Source: Lineus longissimus (Eukaryota; Nemertea; Pilidiophora; Heteronemertea; Lineidae). From it: a DNA stretch of 64,000 nt. This document shows positions 11,260 through 23,909 of the stretch, one piece after another; positions within the stretch are counted from its first letter, which is position 1, and each line of letters begins with the position of its first letter. The position numbers and the translations under genes are program-made. The stretch lies in assembly GCF_910592395.1 (NCBI RefSeq), contig NC_088319.1:62001-126000 (forward strand), given 5' to 3'. Below the pieces are notes generated by a model, which saw only the letters and a list, made by a program, of their open reading frames with translations, searched no databases and was not told where the DNA came from.

Positions 11260-14200
11260 CACGAATATGCAACATTTATGGCCGTGCGATAAATGATAAA
11301 GACGATATAAGCGAAAAACTAATAAAAGTAAAAGACTACACTCATATAGTGACGTCACTTGTACTTTTAAGTGTTGTGTCACAGCGGATGCCGTCTGCGA
11401 CGCCAAGTTATACTCTACGATGTCACACGAACTTTTTTTTCTCCATTTTTGGCCAATAACCGTTATACCATTTGTCGCATACGCACACAACTTGCATATC
11501 TGCAGTCTGAACTTTAAGGCGAGTAATTTTAATCTCGGTCGGGGGGGGGGGGGTGACCGTAAAATGATGCTTTGTTTGCGCTTTAAACCTTCTGGGTTTT
11601 CCAGTTCTACGGCTCACAGTCAGCACAGCAGTTTGACATTTATCTTTCACGATCACAGCAAACACGGCAACTTCGTTGCCCTTACTGTGTTCTCCCTATC
11701 ATGCCTATGGAGAACCTGGGCGCGGGCTCGTTATCTGGGCAGTAATAAGGACTCAATCTACGAATGATTTCCCTTTAACAATATATTTCAACATCGCTAT
11801 AGGTCGTTACAATCATGTAGTTCGATTGATCGATTGGTACAACTGAAAATACATAACATGAAACACGTCTTACAACATTGTCACTAGTATTCTAAAAAGA
11901 GGGAATAAAACCCTGTAAAATGAACCTTAAAATTAATCAATATTAGTATCTTGACTTCTGAAACAGAATATTTCGATTGTCGGATTATTAACTGGCTTTC
12001 AACGTTGGTAGGCCCGGCGGCCAGTGATCTATTATCGGACACTTATTTGAACATGACGCATAGCCTACGCCCCGAAAACGTTATAATAATAGGCAATTGT
12101 TGTCAGTCGAAACATATAGCATTGCTAGGGCCTCCTAATATCTCAAGTACAAAGGATTTATATCCTTAATTCATCTTAGGAAAATGAAACAACTTGGCGG
12201 GACAAACGCAGCCTTCAAACATTACGCGACATGGCTGCTTGGAACTCAAATTTCTCTGAAATTACGCAACACATTTGGGGTTCTTATACATCATTTTGAT
12301 CCTTACATTACGTGTGTCCTTCTCGACCCGTTATATATGGTTCTCACACATTTACACCACCTTATGCGGTCAAAAATGCGCCTGTAAATCGGCTTGCGTC
12401 CTGCGTCTGGCAGACGATATTTTCTTCCTCTTGTTGTTGTCGCGGACCAATTCCATACTGGCCGGACATTTCCCTTACGACGTTGTCTTCGGACACGACA
12501 CTTACAGCAATGTATCATTAAAACCACAGACTTCTAGAAGTCCGTGTTGAATACCTGCATATCAGAATCTGCCACAGAAGTTTCCGCTTCAGTTTCGATT
12601 TCATTTCATTGCCATTTCTTCATTTTTTTTATTTCCGACAATGCCCTCGCATTTATTGATTTGTCCTTGATATTGTTCGCAGCACAAAACGACGTCAGCC
12701 AATCAAATATCTTTATTGCTAATGACCTAATTGTACTTGTACCGTTATAGTGCTGACTCACTATCGAGTAGGCGTTATCTTGTTATGGTGAATTGACATT
12801 ATCGTTGTAATGTAATTGGCATTGTCATGGTGTGCGTTATAGGGTAGTCGTAATCCGCGGATGATGGTGGGCTACGCTAGTTGTCGGGTAATCCATTGAT
12901 AATGTCGTGTTATATTATTAATGCGCCATTGATGCCGTGGGGGCCGTGGGGGCGAGATCAAAGAGACACTAAGGTCGCATCAAAAATATCTTGATAACAT
13001 CACCCCGCCGCAGGCCGGCAATCTTTGTCACAGTGCTGATGCGATTGGCAATAATTCAGCGAGTAAAGTCACCTGTTATTGCGACTTGGAACTGAAACAA
13101 GAGGAATGGTTTAGAACTCATGCAGCCTTCACGGCAGCCTACACGGCAGCCTTCAACAGTTTTTTATAACTCTTCCCTCACATAAAAAGATCAACCCTCT
13201 TTATATGCAGTGAGGTAGCTTGATTCTGAATTATTGCAGCGTTTGAGAGAAGCTTGTGATAAAGATCATGATTACGATGAGTTATATCACAGTTTCTGAC
13301 ATGTTGCAACAAGTCCTTGATGATTGTCGATGATAGGTAGCCCCAAGTTGGTTGGCTGGCATCAGAGGAGTGCTCAGCGGCATTCACTAAGGACAGAATT
13401 TTGATTTTGAATACAAATGTAACCCCCATACAAATATCAATCATACATTTAGCCACAAGAAGCAAAGATCATGCTCGTTGTTTCAGTTTATTTGTCAGAG
13501 TATGAAGGGTCGAAACATGTAAATGTCTATTGCGCAATAACGGATACAGGCAATAAAATCAGACACACTGGGATAGAACATATTGATATGAGCCTTATGT
13601 GGCCCTAGTTTGGTAAACTTGTAGTCGATATTAGTGAAGTCATTTCAAATCGAATATATAAAATGACAATTTTGTCTCCACCTACTTCAGAGAACCATAC
13701 AACATGTCTTCGTATTTTGTCATTGCAGTTGCAAGTGTCCGCAATCGACCCAATGCAGGGTCTCTATGCTTATCGACCACGGCTTCTACACCAGCAAGAT
13801 TCAGTGGCTTTGCATGTGAAAACACTCGGCAGACCACGCGAGTTGATGACGGATTAATAGCATAAGCAAATCACTGAATAAAGGACATTCGTGTACATAA
13901 CGGTTTAGAGAGGAGGACCTACCAGAAGAGCGCTGAGAATACCAGGACACTAGGCCTAATTTGCATATTATTCCGACATTGCCAACGTGTTTCACCAAAG
14001 CCATTTCGTGGTGTTAATTAGCTTTCTCAGCACTGCGAATGCTTCTTTTTGTCAGGTCTGCCGATAGTTTAAAACTTCTCATTCTTCGATAATACTTGGA
14101 TCGCCTAAACTTCGCCATTCTGGAATTTCCGAAAGCAAAATTTATCATTCCGATTGACTGTCCCATGAAAAGCGCCGAATGTGGCCTCCATATCGCGCGA

Positions 14201-14790
14201 ATTAGCAATGAGCCAATCAGAAGATCCTTGACCATGAGGTCCGGTCAGTACCGGTCAGTTCCGGTCAGAGTGGTCAGATACACCAAGGCTTCGCGCCGTA
14301 AACCTTTTTACTAGAAAGCGTCTTATCATTCGCTTTCCAATCAGTTCTTCTTTCTGTAGCCATGTAAACCTTGCGAAGCTGAAGTAGCTATATAGAAGCC
14401 AGTTTTTTCCGAGGGAAGATGAGAAGATACATGTAGTATGATTGTTGTTGTGAACTGGTTACTGGCTGAGGGTGACAGGACTGGTCCTCGATCGAGGGAT
14501 GATAGGCCGATCATTGATGAGCTACTTGTCACTAAATCGATTGTAATGATCATAAATGTTACATTAATGTTACAGTAATGTCACACAGCCCTAGGAAGCC
14601 GATGTCATAGTTGACCGGTTTTAGTTGACACCGTGAAAGAGCATTGGTCAAGTAAACCCAAGAGAACCTAGTGTTGTGCAACACCACTATCTTTTGGGGA
14701 ATGTGATTCCCGAGTTCAACTGAGTACCTTTTGCTGGAACGATACAAAAAAATACTATAATTAGGCCGCTGGGTCGTGGGCAAAGCCTGG
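11260..14790. other. Gene-free stretch
   Basis: No supported gene, RNA gene or long repeat. A G13 homopolymer sits near 11540. All open frames are under 100 codons, with no recognisable motif and no coherent splice pairing. Confidence 0.45.
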
Positions 14791-14794
14791 GGTC

Positions 14795-14866
14795 ATCGTC
14801 AACATCTTTAAGCTGAACTGATGGAAACACATTTCACAAAATGAACTGTTTGTAAATAAGGTATAG
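14795..14866. repeat. Dispersed repeat, copy A
   Basis: This segment (gtcaacatct..aagct...aaatgaactgtt.gt.aa.aa.gtata) is clearly homologous to 20976-21049 in the same orientation, with scattered substitutions. Its class is unknown; an old interspersed element is likely. Confidence 0.55.
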
Positions 14867-15329
14867 GACCATTAGTTCTTGATAATGATGAAGCGGCAGT
14901 AGGGGAAGAAATCTTGTCCATGGTGACCAGATGTGGCGCCCGACCATGCCCGTATACGTCACAACCTCTATACATCTGCTGTGTTGATCGGTTTTGTCTA
15001 ATTCAAATAAATGTTTATATAAAATAATTTCGTAGCGAGTTCGTTATGTCATCATTCAAAGACTATCAGCCGAATTTGCTTCATTTAGTCCATTTCGCTA
15101 TCAGCAGGGCCACCACAAAAATACCGGTGACATATAATTCCGTACTAGGGGCAATATCTTTATCAAGTTATTTATTTTCACACTCTTGTTAAAAAACGAA
15201 AAAATTCCGACACGTTTCCTCCCACCTTCACCTTGACACGCGAGTTTCACCTCGACACGCGAAGTTCACCTCGACACGCGAGGTTCATTTTGACATACTA
15301 ATCACTGGATTGATATCAAGACATTTTTG

Positions 15330-15504
15330 AGACGGTCACTACCTTTGTGAAGGGAAGGGTTGCGCTTACCACACCGACTGCAACCTTAAATGCTACGCTG
15401 CCAGTGATGGAAGCAGCACCTGTGCGATCACATGGTTACAGGAGTTATGCTGTCATCAATTGAGTGTCATCAATGGTCAGCCATGTTGGAGGGCAGAACA
15501 ATGA
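15330..15504 (+). CDS. Possible cysteine-rich exon
   Basis: An open frame after an in-frame TGA and before TGA at 15502-15504 encodes eight Cys in about 50 residues. The core CEGKGCAYHTDCNLKCYAA has a CxxxC pair and is followed later by CC. No signal peptide, start codon or definite acceptor is visible. A candidate AG lies just before 15330. It could be the last exon of a small secreted peptide, or chance. I assign no family and no function. Confidence 0.25.
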
Positions 15505-15938
15505 TTTGTCGTGCATTTGGGCTTGCTTTCTTTTGTCCGTCCCTCCAGCATGGCGGATAATGACGTCACGTGAAACCACTCTATAACACTTCCCAAAATT
15601 GCGACCTGTCTTGTTGCGACTGTAATCCACCACCAATAGTCACATTGAATTGATGACGTAATAAGACACGGTATGATCGTGTGTTATTCTGGAGTATGCA
15701 TGGTTAACTCTAAATCATAGGCCCCTGAATGAATTATTCATACATATATTGCTCGGTGATTAAAGCTATGGAGATCAAAGAGCTATTAAAGATTACGATC
15801 AATGCAACAATTTTGGGACGATAACATATTTTGTTCCCAGGAATCACACTTCGGGGATCTACAAGTTCTGTGTATTAGCAAATTCTGATTCGAAGTCTCC
15901 TGACTTGCACAGCCCCGCGTTTATAATCGAACACACAT

Positions 15939-17748
15939 TTACATCGCCGCCAGTACAACCAGTAGAGTGCCAATCAACAAGGCAACCGAGCGATTCCTCG
16001 CGGAACCTGAACCTGCAAACGATTCGAAATTACAGCGGTCCTTTGAGCAGCATTTCTTGCATTCGCCTTTCTCAAACACTTTTTGGCAATACCTCTCCTG
16101 GTAGTCTGTTGTACAGTTCTTGGTGCAGCCACGCACGACAGTGTAATTGCCGGCGTATTCTGTGCTGAGTATCTGCAATGGGATGGAACAAAGATGTAGG
16201 ACTCAGTACAACAAGTATCTACAAGGATATCAATAGATCAAAGGATATAGAACTGATATTTATATCTTTACTCAAGCAGCCGTGTCTCTCGTTAGACATG
16301 TTCCATGCAACTTTTAAACTGTTCACATTTGCGATCCCAGAGGCTTTCTAAATTAGTATAGGTGAGACATCTGGTGACAGTGGTGCGACTAAATGAACTT
16401 CGGTGAGTCAACATGGTTAAAGCTTCGAGTGGCACCTCCTTGAGCTGGTGTCACACGTTCTGCACAATGTGGTCATAGATGATCTCGGGCAAGTCTTTGC
16501 TACCTCATGGATGGATGGGTTGGTTGAGAATGTTCCCATTTGTGAACAATGGCACTGAATACACTACGCAGGCTTCAGTCACAGAATCATTGAATCTAGC
16601 ATGATCATCACAAACCACCCTTTTACATCAGATCCCGTCATAGAGTCTAGGATGACATATGGTAGATTCTATGATGGGAATTCCATCAGAGATCCTATGA
16701 CGGTGGCTATGGGTCCCATCATAGTACACGTGAATATAAACCCATTTAATGAGTAACAGTCTTCAGATTCGGGGAAAAAAGAATAGTTCACCAATCCAAA
16801 TATGCGACCATGCAGTGTTTCCATCAACGGTTCTATGATGTAGATTCATCTCAACTATAACTATATCACGACCGAAGGGGTGAACAAAATCACGATGGGC
16901 CTATAGGTATTTAGGTGGGAGACATACCTCGCAAGCCTCACCAACATCGCATCGAGTCTCGCCGCTGGTCGTGGACGACTGTTCCATATCACACTCACTC
17001 GCCTTGCTGTGCCCGGTACAGCTGAAACAAAACAGGCCGGCAGCAGTTGTGGTCAATGCACCTGCCGTTGTTGCAGTACCTGTGGTCCCTGCACTTGCCG
17101 TTGTTCCATTACCTGTGGTCCCTGCACTTGCCGTTGTTGCATTACCTGTGGTCCCTGAACTTGCCGTTGTTGCAGTACCTGTGGTCCCTGAACTTGCCGT
17201 TGTTGCAGTACCTGTGGTCCCTGAACTTGCCGTTGTTGCAGTACCTGTGGTCCCTGAACTTGCCGTTGTTGCAGTACCTGTGGTCCCTGAACTTGCCGTT
17301 GTTGCAGTACCTGTGGTCCCTGAACTTGCCGTTGTTGCAGTACCTGTGGTCCCTGAACTTGCCGTTGTTGCGGTACCTGTGGTTCCTGCACTTGCCGTTG
17401 TTGCAGTACCTGTGGTCCCTGAACTTGCCGTTGTTGCAGTACCTGTGGTCCCTGAACTTGCCGTTGTTGCAGTACCTGTGGTCCCTGAACTTGCCGTTAT
17501 TGCATTACCTGTGGTCCCTGAACTTGCCGTTGTTGCAGTACCTGTGGTCCCTGAACTTGCCGTTGTTGCATTACCTGTGGTCCCTGCACTTGCCGTTGTT
17601 CCATTACCTGTGGTCCCTGCACTTGCCGTTGTTGCATTACCTGTGGCCCCTGCACTTGCCGTTGTTGCATTACCTGTGGTCCCTGAACTTGCCGTTGTTG
17701 CAGTACCTGTGGTCCCCGTTGTGCTCGCAGCTTCTGTTAGATGCAGAG
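15939..17748 (-). CDS. Ly6/uPAR-type GPI-anchored protein with Thr/Ser-rich repeat stalk (5' exon missing)
   Basis: Two minus-strand exons. The last (16172-15939) begins ILSTEYAGNYTVV and contains CTKNC, then GECKKCCSKDRCN, the CC..CN ending of Ly6/uPAR three-finger domains. It closes with SGSARNRS plus a hydrophobic tail to TAA, a GPI-attachment signal. The upstream exon (about 17733 or 17748 to 16928; donor GTATGT, phase 0) encodes CFSCTGHSKASECD, the usual Ly6 start with paired Cys. Before this the frame stays open, with no intron, through a 33-bp minisatellite read as TATTASSGTTG, about 20 times. The protein therefore has a mucin-like, probably O-glycosylated stalk of about 220 residues ahead of the three-finger domain. 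The signal-peptide exon was not found. The exon start is one of two AGs, both phase 1, near 17733 and 17748. Cell-surface location follows from the GPI signal; the ligand is unknown. Confidence 0.78.
17050..17722 (-). repeat. 33-bp coding minisatellite, about 20 copies
   Basis: The unit on the plus strand is cctgtggtccctgaacttgc followed by cgttgttgcagta. Being 11 codons long, it leaves frames open on both strands. The relevant frame is minus, TATTASSGTTG, because it runs directly into the Ly6 domain. Variants change Ser to Ala, Thr to Asn or Thr to Ile; none creates a stop. The long plus-strand frames here (16971-17888, 17047-17760) are mirror artefacts. Confidence 0.9.
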
Positions 17749-17830
17749 CTATTAAAATAATAATAATTTTGAGTTCTTATATAGCGCTTTTCCATGTGTG
17801 CCTGACCAAAGCACTTTTGGGATATCACAC
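17745..17830. repeat. SINE/MITE-like fragment with (AAT)n
   Basis: An (aat)n run followed by gagttcttatatagcgcttt and agcacttttgg resembles a short interspersed element common in marine invertebrate genomes. Assignment is from memory of the motif only. It lies directly upstream (minus sense) of the Ly6 stalk exon. Confidence 0.35.
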
Positions 17831-18361
17831 TATTAAAATAGCAAATAGAGAGTTATGTCAGTCCTGGAGGTTTCCTGGCGTTTGCTAGCAATGTTGAAAC
17901 ATACATGAGTTGTCAAAGCCTATTTAGTCAGTAAAGTGGACTATAATCACTGACTATCCATGTCCGCCAAAAATTCTGCAGCACACACAAACGCAAAATC
18001 AAAGCTGCCCTTAGAAATTGGTAGTGAGTTGCAGCAGTTGAATGCTTACGACAGATGAAATATTGCTGCGTAAGTGAAGGGAAGACTCCTTCCCTCCAGC
18101 CAAGTCCTATACAAACCCAGCTTATGAGAAGCTTTCGACGCGTCGTAGTGAACTCCATTTTTCAAAATTGTCTGTGGGATCTTGAAACAATGTATGCCTT
18201 GAATTATTGTGGAGAAACTGATCTTTCACCACGATGATACCCAGGTATCCAACCAAGATATCGATTTCTTACCGAACAACAGCAATTAAGAGATTGGGAT
18301 TCACCCGAGGCCTATGACCTGAACTAAGTCCAAATGTTTGTCACTTGTTCAATCTGTCAAA

Positions 18362-18541
18362 ATGATTCGTTGGAAAGTTTTTGTCTTTGGCTTCTTGGTT
18401 TTGAGCCACTGTTGCTGGCCACTGCGCTTGGCTATGGTAACTGATGAGGATACTGATGGTGACGAAGACCGCGAAGATGATAATGGTTTGGATAGTGACG
18501 GTATTGATCCGCCGATGGAGGGGCACCTAGACGACATCTGA
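18362..18541 (+). CDS. Possible small acidic secreted peptide
   Basis: A 59-codon frame starts at ATG 18362. MIRWK is followed by the hydrophobic run VFVFGFLVLSHCCW, which fits a signal peptide. After PLRLAM comes a very acidic stretch (VTDEDTDGDEDREDDNG, later DSDGIDPP), ending DDI and TGA. No family recognised. Acidic Asp/Glu tracts are seen in propeptides and Ca-binding secreted proteins, but this is inference. A donor-like GGTAACT lies inside the frame, so it could be part of a spliced gene. No promoter or poly(A) signal was identified. Confidence 0.35.
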   Translation: MIRWKVFVFGFLVLSHCCWPLRLAMVTDEDTDGDEDREDDNGLDSDGIDPPMEGHLDDI

Positions 18542-19008
18542 ATGCTTATTCGGTGACCCAGAAGATTCGGTATGTGCATGACTACATCCAGGCCCTGGTA
18601 AGCGAATGAGAATGATATCAGGAATTCGTGGCCATGCATGTACATGTACAACGGCTCAGGAACAGCAAATACTGAGCACAAGAGCGATCATTTAATATTC
18701 ACCTTTACATCACATGAAGCAAGTTACCAAAATTCTGATCGGACAAACGATTCACACAAGTCACAGTCGATTATCGGTACTATTGAGTCATCATTATCCT
18801 GCTACTATTGTGCGGGAATAATTAGACCAAGTATGATCAAATTACGTCTATAATCCCATTCGAAGGGTGATTAATGCCTCGTCTCGAACCCGCCGCTATT
18901 TTTGGGAGTAAAAATTGACAACTTCGTGGGACTTTAAAAAATTTCAAATCATGCCTGGGTCAGACGGCGAGCTATGCGAGGAACTACTGTATAGTTGAAC
19001 CTTTTTTT

Positions 19009-19170
19009 ACTGGAACCTCTCTATTAAGGACAACCTCTCTGTTAAAAACACTAGATTTGGTCCCAAATTGGTGGATTCCCTTCACTTTGACCTCTCTAAT
19101 CGGGACACCTCTCCATTAAGGACAGCACTTGTAAGTCCCGAGGGTATCCGTAATAGAGGGTTCCACTGTA
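19009..19170. mobile_element. MITE with TIRs (family 1)
   Basis: The left end, actggaacctctctattaag, pairs with the right end, taatagagggttccactgta. About 160 bp long and non-coding. It matches 43405-43583 in ends and in internal text such as ctctctattaaggaca. Fragments recur near 36843 and 38903. Confidence 0.65.
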
Positions 19171-19760
19171 TTCTGATACAGTGTATACAAATACTGCTAT
19201 TCATATTTTTTCATATTTTACACGTAGCTTGATTGCGCCTATGTATCGAGTTTGCACTTTACATTGCTTAGCAACGATAGATTCCGCGCGTATTTTTTAA
19301 GAATAGTAGTGATATCACGATTTCAAACTTTCAATTGTATTTATGTTTAATTAGTGCCAACTTCATAAAACTATTTGGTTAAAAAAATCGCGAAATACAG
19401 GGAAATGAAATCCGACACTTTCTCGTGTTTTTTTGGGTGATTTATGAGGAATTTTATATGCGGCGAAGGGCAGAAATAATTTTTGCGCTGGTTTAGTGGT
19501 GATGCGACAGCCACTTCAGTTACAAATCGAAATTTCAAGATGGTGGCTACTCAGCATTATCACTGGCGGTGTTGCGGAGGGCCAAATTCGGTGCCTCTGG
19601 TGTCAAGATGGCTGCGACCTAAGGACAGAATGGTGCCCCCTACCAGCACACACAAGAATGAAAGGGATTCCTTAAATGATCACCAGGAAGTATTGAAAGA
19701 CTCTGCTAGACTCAGTTAGCGCACCAGCACGAGCTGCTCAACTTTGGGCCGATACAAGGG

Positions 19761-20010
19761 CAGCATTGAAAGCTAGTGAGCTAATCATCCTTACCTATGG
19801 ACAGCATTGAAAGCTAGTGAGCTAATCATCCTTACCTATGGACAGCATTGAAAGCTAGTGAGCTAATCATCCTTACCTATGGACAGCATTGAAAGCTAGT
19901 GAGCTAATCATCCTTACCTATGGACAGCATTGAAAGCTAGTGAGCTAATCATCCTTACCTATGGACAGCATTGAAAGCTAGTGAGCTAATCATCCTTACC
20001 TATGGACAGC
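19761..20010. repeat. 41-bp tandem repeat, 6 copies
   Basis: Six essentially identical copies of cagcattgaaagctagtgag plus 21 more bases. Non-coding; stops occur in all frames. Confidence 0.95.
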
Positions 20011-20975
20011 ACTAAGAGTAGAATCAGCCTGCAGCTCTCCATTTTGTCCTTGTTCGGTCTCTTAGGTGACGAATCTCTCAAATAGTCCCACGAATGTCAA
20101 CCTTTATGGGTGGTGTTGGTATTTCAGGTCGCTTGTAACAATTCCAGATTATCTACCAGTACTTGAACTTAAATTGATAAGTTCGAAAGAGTCGCACGCA
20201 AATCAAATGTTTGCTTGTTATCGATTTTGTAGTACCACCACAGGGAGATCTGCGCGAGACTCCCCGCATGTTTAGATGCAAAATAGGTTCTCAAAGCGTG
20301 ACTTTGACAGTCAGCCATTACACCAGCTTCGTAAAGGCCTACTCGCCTTTTACCTTTACATCAGTGACGGATACTAATGTTTGCCCCAACCAAATACTGG
20401 CCCAAAAGATCCCCGACACATGGTGTTTATAACCGAACTCTACGCAACACGACTGTGGGCGGCTGTGGCCATGGTGACAGAGACAAGGCTTTCAATATGA
20501 CTACCCTGGCAGCCTTCGACTGGTATCGCCTCTATAGGCCTATTACATGAAGGAACGGCTGAGCATCGATTTTCCTCATATTTACTGATATATGTGTTAC
20601 AGGCAGATCGATAGGTATTTAGAACAGTGATAAAGGTGCTCCATATATTCATAGAATAGTATCTGAATGTAAATAACACCTCTCACTCAATACGAGTCTG
20701 CTGACTCGACCTTTTTACCACAGATAGCGCGGCCCTGCCAATCAAAACAGGCCACATGTATTTTTATTTCTCATTTTATTGACTTTTAATCTGTCTCAAC
20801 TAAATTACTGACTTGTTTTCTTTTTGTGTTACTGTACTGCATACAAAATACTATAGAGAGGTGAAGTAATGGATACGAGGTCCACTTTGTACCCGTCCCT
20901 GATGATGTAAATTTTAATCAAACCCACCTGGTTTTCTACCTATAGACTCCTTTGAAGATACCTGATTGTGTTTAC

Positions 20976-21049
20976 ATGTCGTCAACATCTGTAAGCTAGA
21001 GTGGTGATTAAAACACAAATGAACTGTTAGTGAACAAAGTATATACCTG
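20976..21049. repeat. Dispersed repeat, copy B
   Basis: Homologous to 14795-14866: shared gtcaacatct.taagct and aaatgaactgtt blocks in the same order and spacing. Class unknown. Confidence 0.55.
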
Positions 21050-21201
21050 AACAATGCCAACACAGGCCTTATCTACGTCTCGAAAACAAAGGGTTATATC
21101 TATATTTACTACTCAGGTCTGTCTGCTGCTGCCTTAAAATGACATTAGAAATACATGTATAATGAAAAATAAAACTTTAAAATCCATAATCCTCACACAA
21201 T

Positions 21202-21388
21202 AGAAAGCTAGAGAGACCATGATGAATAGGGGTAAGACAGAAAGCTAGAGAGACCATGATGAATAGGGGTAAGACAGAAAGCTAGAGAGACCATGATGAA
21301 TAGGGGTAAGACAGAAAGCTAGAGAGACCATGATGAATAGGGGTAAGACAGAAAGCTAGAGAGACCATGATGAATAGGGGTAAGACAG
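21202..21388. repeat. 37-bp tandem repeat, 5 copies
   Basis: Five identical copies of agaaagctagagagaccatg plus atgaataggggtaagac. The lack of divergence implies recent expansion. No gene is nearby. Confidence 0.95.
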
Positions 21389-22738
21389 AAAAACTTCATC
21401 TGTGTCCATTCTAAAACGGAGCTGATATTCGGCATGATTTAACTCGTTAAGTGAATGTCGCATTAGGCACGCTACCCATTCACCAAATCTAGAATATTAG
21501 TTCAACAGTCGTTTGACACTTTGTCAATCGTAGGATCGGAATAAGGGGACCGGGGATGCGAAAGATCGTCTCCTGGATCGCTTCAGCCGAAAAATATCGT
21601 TGAATTTCACTTCGAAAAGCGCTTGAGTGAGAGAGCATATTTGACCGTGAACTGGCCATGTTTTAGAAAACGAAACGAAATATTTGCCAGGTTGAGTCAG
21701 GTGTTTTTCATTTAAAACATTGTCCGTGTCAACCTGGATCGTTATCAACATGTGAAGCACTTTAAAGAGCCATTTTGGTCATCGAGACTGACCTGGTCGT
21801 CTTGGCAACGCGTAAATATTTGAGCGCCCGTTCACTTCGTTGAAAAATTGAAAAGCAAATATGGCAATTCATTAAGATAGAGAGGTCAAGAAATGTTCCG
21901 TGTAGAGAATACGGATACTCCGGAGGTAGTGGATTAGCCCCATCCTTCCCCCTGGAAGACAAGGTTATGACTGACGAATGGACCGTCTCGCGAGTCTAAA
22001 ATACTGCGCAAACGAGCGATTTAAATCGCATCTACCTTCGATTGAAATGGTGGTCGATCTCTCGTCTGCTGTAAAACCGGAAATCGATTTCCCCTCTGCT
22101 ATTAAACCGGAAATTGGAATCGCTTGATTTGATATTGACTCGGATCGCTGCGACCAGCGAAGACCACCGCTACAATGACAACCGCAAACGAGCGATTATC
22201 GTCGCGGGGCACTTTTTGTCTGCGACGGGAAGGTGCAGTTCGGCAAAATAAGGAAACCATATTTTCGATAACCACGTTTTCCCTCCATCTTCCCGTTCTG
22301 CTGTTCAACTGTCTCACAGAATCATGAGTAAAGTTGAAAGAGGTGCCTTTTATATGCTTCGTTCTGTCCTCCCATTGCAGGCATTTGCATCGTACCTAAA
22401 ATACACTCTCTGCAAGGAACCTTGCTCTCTGAAAGCCCTGCCGGCTGATATGGCATTGGGCGACGGTTAGAAAGTGATTGTCCGATCAGAATGCTGAACG
22501 AGAACAAAACTTCATCTCGACCTAAGGTGATTACAGTCACACATACATAAAACCCATGTACGATGCTAGTTTGCGGCCTATCTGCTGACACAGAAGTGTC
22601 CTCACCTTTGCCTACATATGACATATGGTTCGTATGGAATGGATGTATATGAACCGGTATTACATCATCATCAGAGTTACTGTACAACTTCCTGATCTGT
22701 TGAAAACTACATGACAACAGTCTTGGCTGCTCTGCCAA

Positions 22739-23860
22739 GTTGTCAACATGGTGAGAGAGATGAGACAGTCACAGCCAGGCCGAATCAGTCGTGGCTGCTC
22801 CACCGTGCTGACAACATGGTGAGAGAGATGAGACAGTCACAGCCAAACCGAATCAGCCCTCGCTGCTCCACCGTGTTGCCAACATGATGAGAGAGATGAG
22901 ACAGTCACAGCCAGGCCAAATCAGTCCTGGCTGCCTCACGGTGTTGACAACATGATGAGAGAGATGAGACAGTCACAGCCAGGCCAAATCAGTCCTGGCT
23001 GCTCCACCGTGTTGCCAACATGGTGAGAGAGATGAGACAGTCACAGCCAGGCCACATCAGTCCTGGCTGCCCCACCGTGTTGCCAACATGGTGAGAGAGA
23101 TGAGACAATCACAGACAGGCCGAATCAGTCCTGGCTGCTCCACCGTGTTGACAACATGTTGAGAGAGATGAGACGGTCACAGCCAGGCCAAATCAGTCCT
23201 GGCTGCTCCACCGTGTTGCCAACATGGTGAGAGAGATGAGACAGTCACAGCCAGTCCGAATTAGTCCTTGCTGCTCCACCGTGTTGCCAACATGATGAGA
23301 GAGATGAGACAGTCACAGCTATACCAAATCAGTCCTGGCTGCTCCACCGTGTTGCCAACATGGTGGGAGAGATGAGACAGTCACAGCCAGGGCCGAATCA
23401 GTCCTGGCTGCTCCACCGTGTTGCCAACATGGTGAGAGAGATGAGACAGTCACAGCCAGGGCCGAATCAGTCCTGGCTGCTCCACCGTGTTGCCAACATG
23501 GTGAGAGAGATGAGACAGTCATAGCCAGGCCACATCAGTCCTGGCTGCTCCACCGTGTTGCCAACATGGTGAGAGAGATGAGACAGTCATAGCCAGGCCA
23601 AATCAGTCCTGGCTGCTCCACCGTGTTGCCAACATGGTGAGAGAGATGAGACAGTCACAGCCAGGCCACATCAGTCCTGGCTGCCCCACCGTGTTGCCAA
23701 CATGGTGAGAGAGATGAGACAGTCACAGCCAGGCCACATCAGTCCTGGCTGCCCCACCGTGTTGCCAACATGGTGAGAGAGATGAGACAGTCACAGCCAG
23801 GCCACATCAGTCCTGGCTGCTCCACCGTGTTGCCAACATGATGAGCGACATGAGACAGTC
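22739..23860. repeat. 68-bp minisatellite, about 16 copies
   Basis: The unit contains caacatggtgagagagatga, gacagtcacagccagg and cagtcctggctgctccaccg. Copies vary at a few sites; some adjacent copies are identical, showing local homogenisation. The minus frame at 23319-23522 is a repeat artefact. Confidence 0.95.
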
Positions 23861-23909
23861 ACAGGTCCCCTATCCTGACTCGTCCTGTCTGCGAGCTCTG
23901 ATGGCGTAT

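Noticed and set aside
16971-17888. 305-codon and 237-codon plus-strand frames over the 33-bp array
   Set aside because: Mirror frames of a multiple-of-three repeat. Only the minus frame joins a recognisable domain (Ly6).
22322-22738. 138-codon minus-strand frame next to the 68-bp array
   Set aside because: Starts at a non-ATG codon, has no recognisable motif or splice partner, and its length is within chance for a window this size. Worth rechecking only if RNA maps there.
22739-23860. CRISPR-like repetitive array
   Set aside because: Repeats are contiguous tandem units with no unique spacers, and the genome is clearly eukaryotic.
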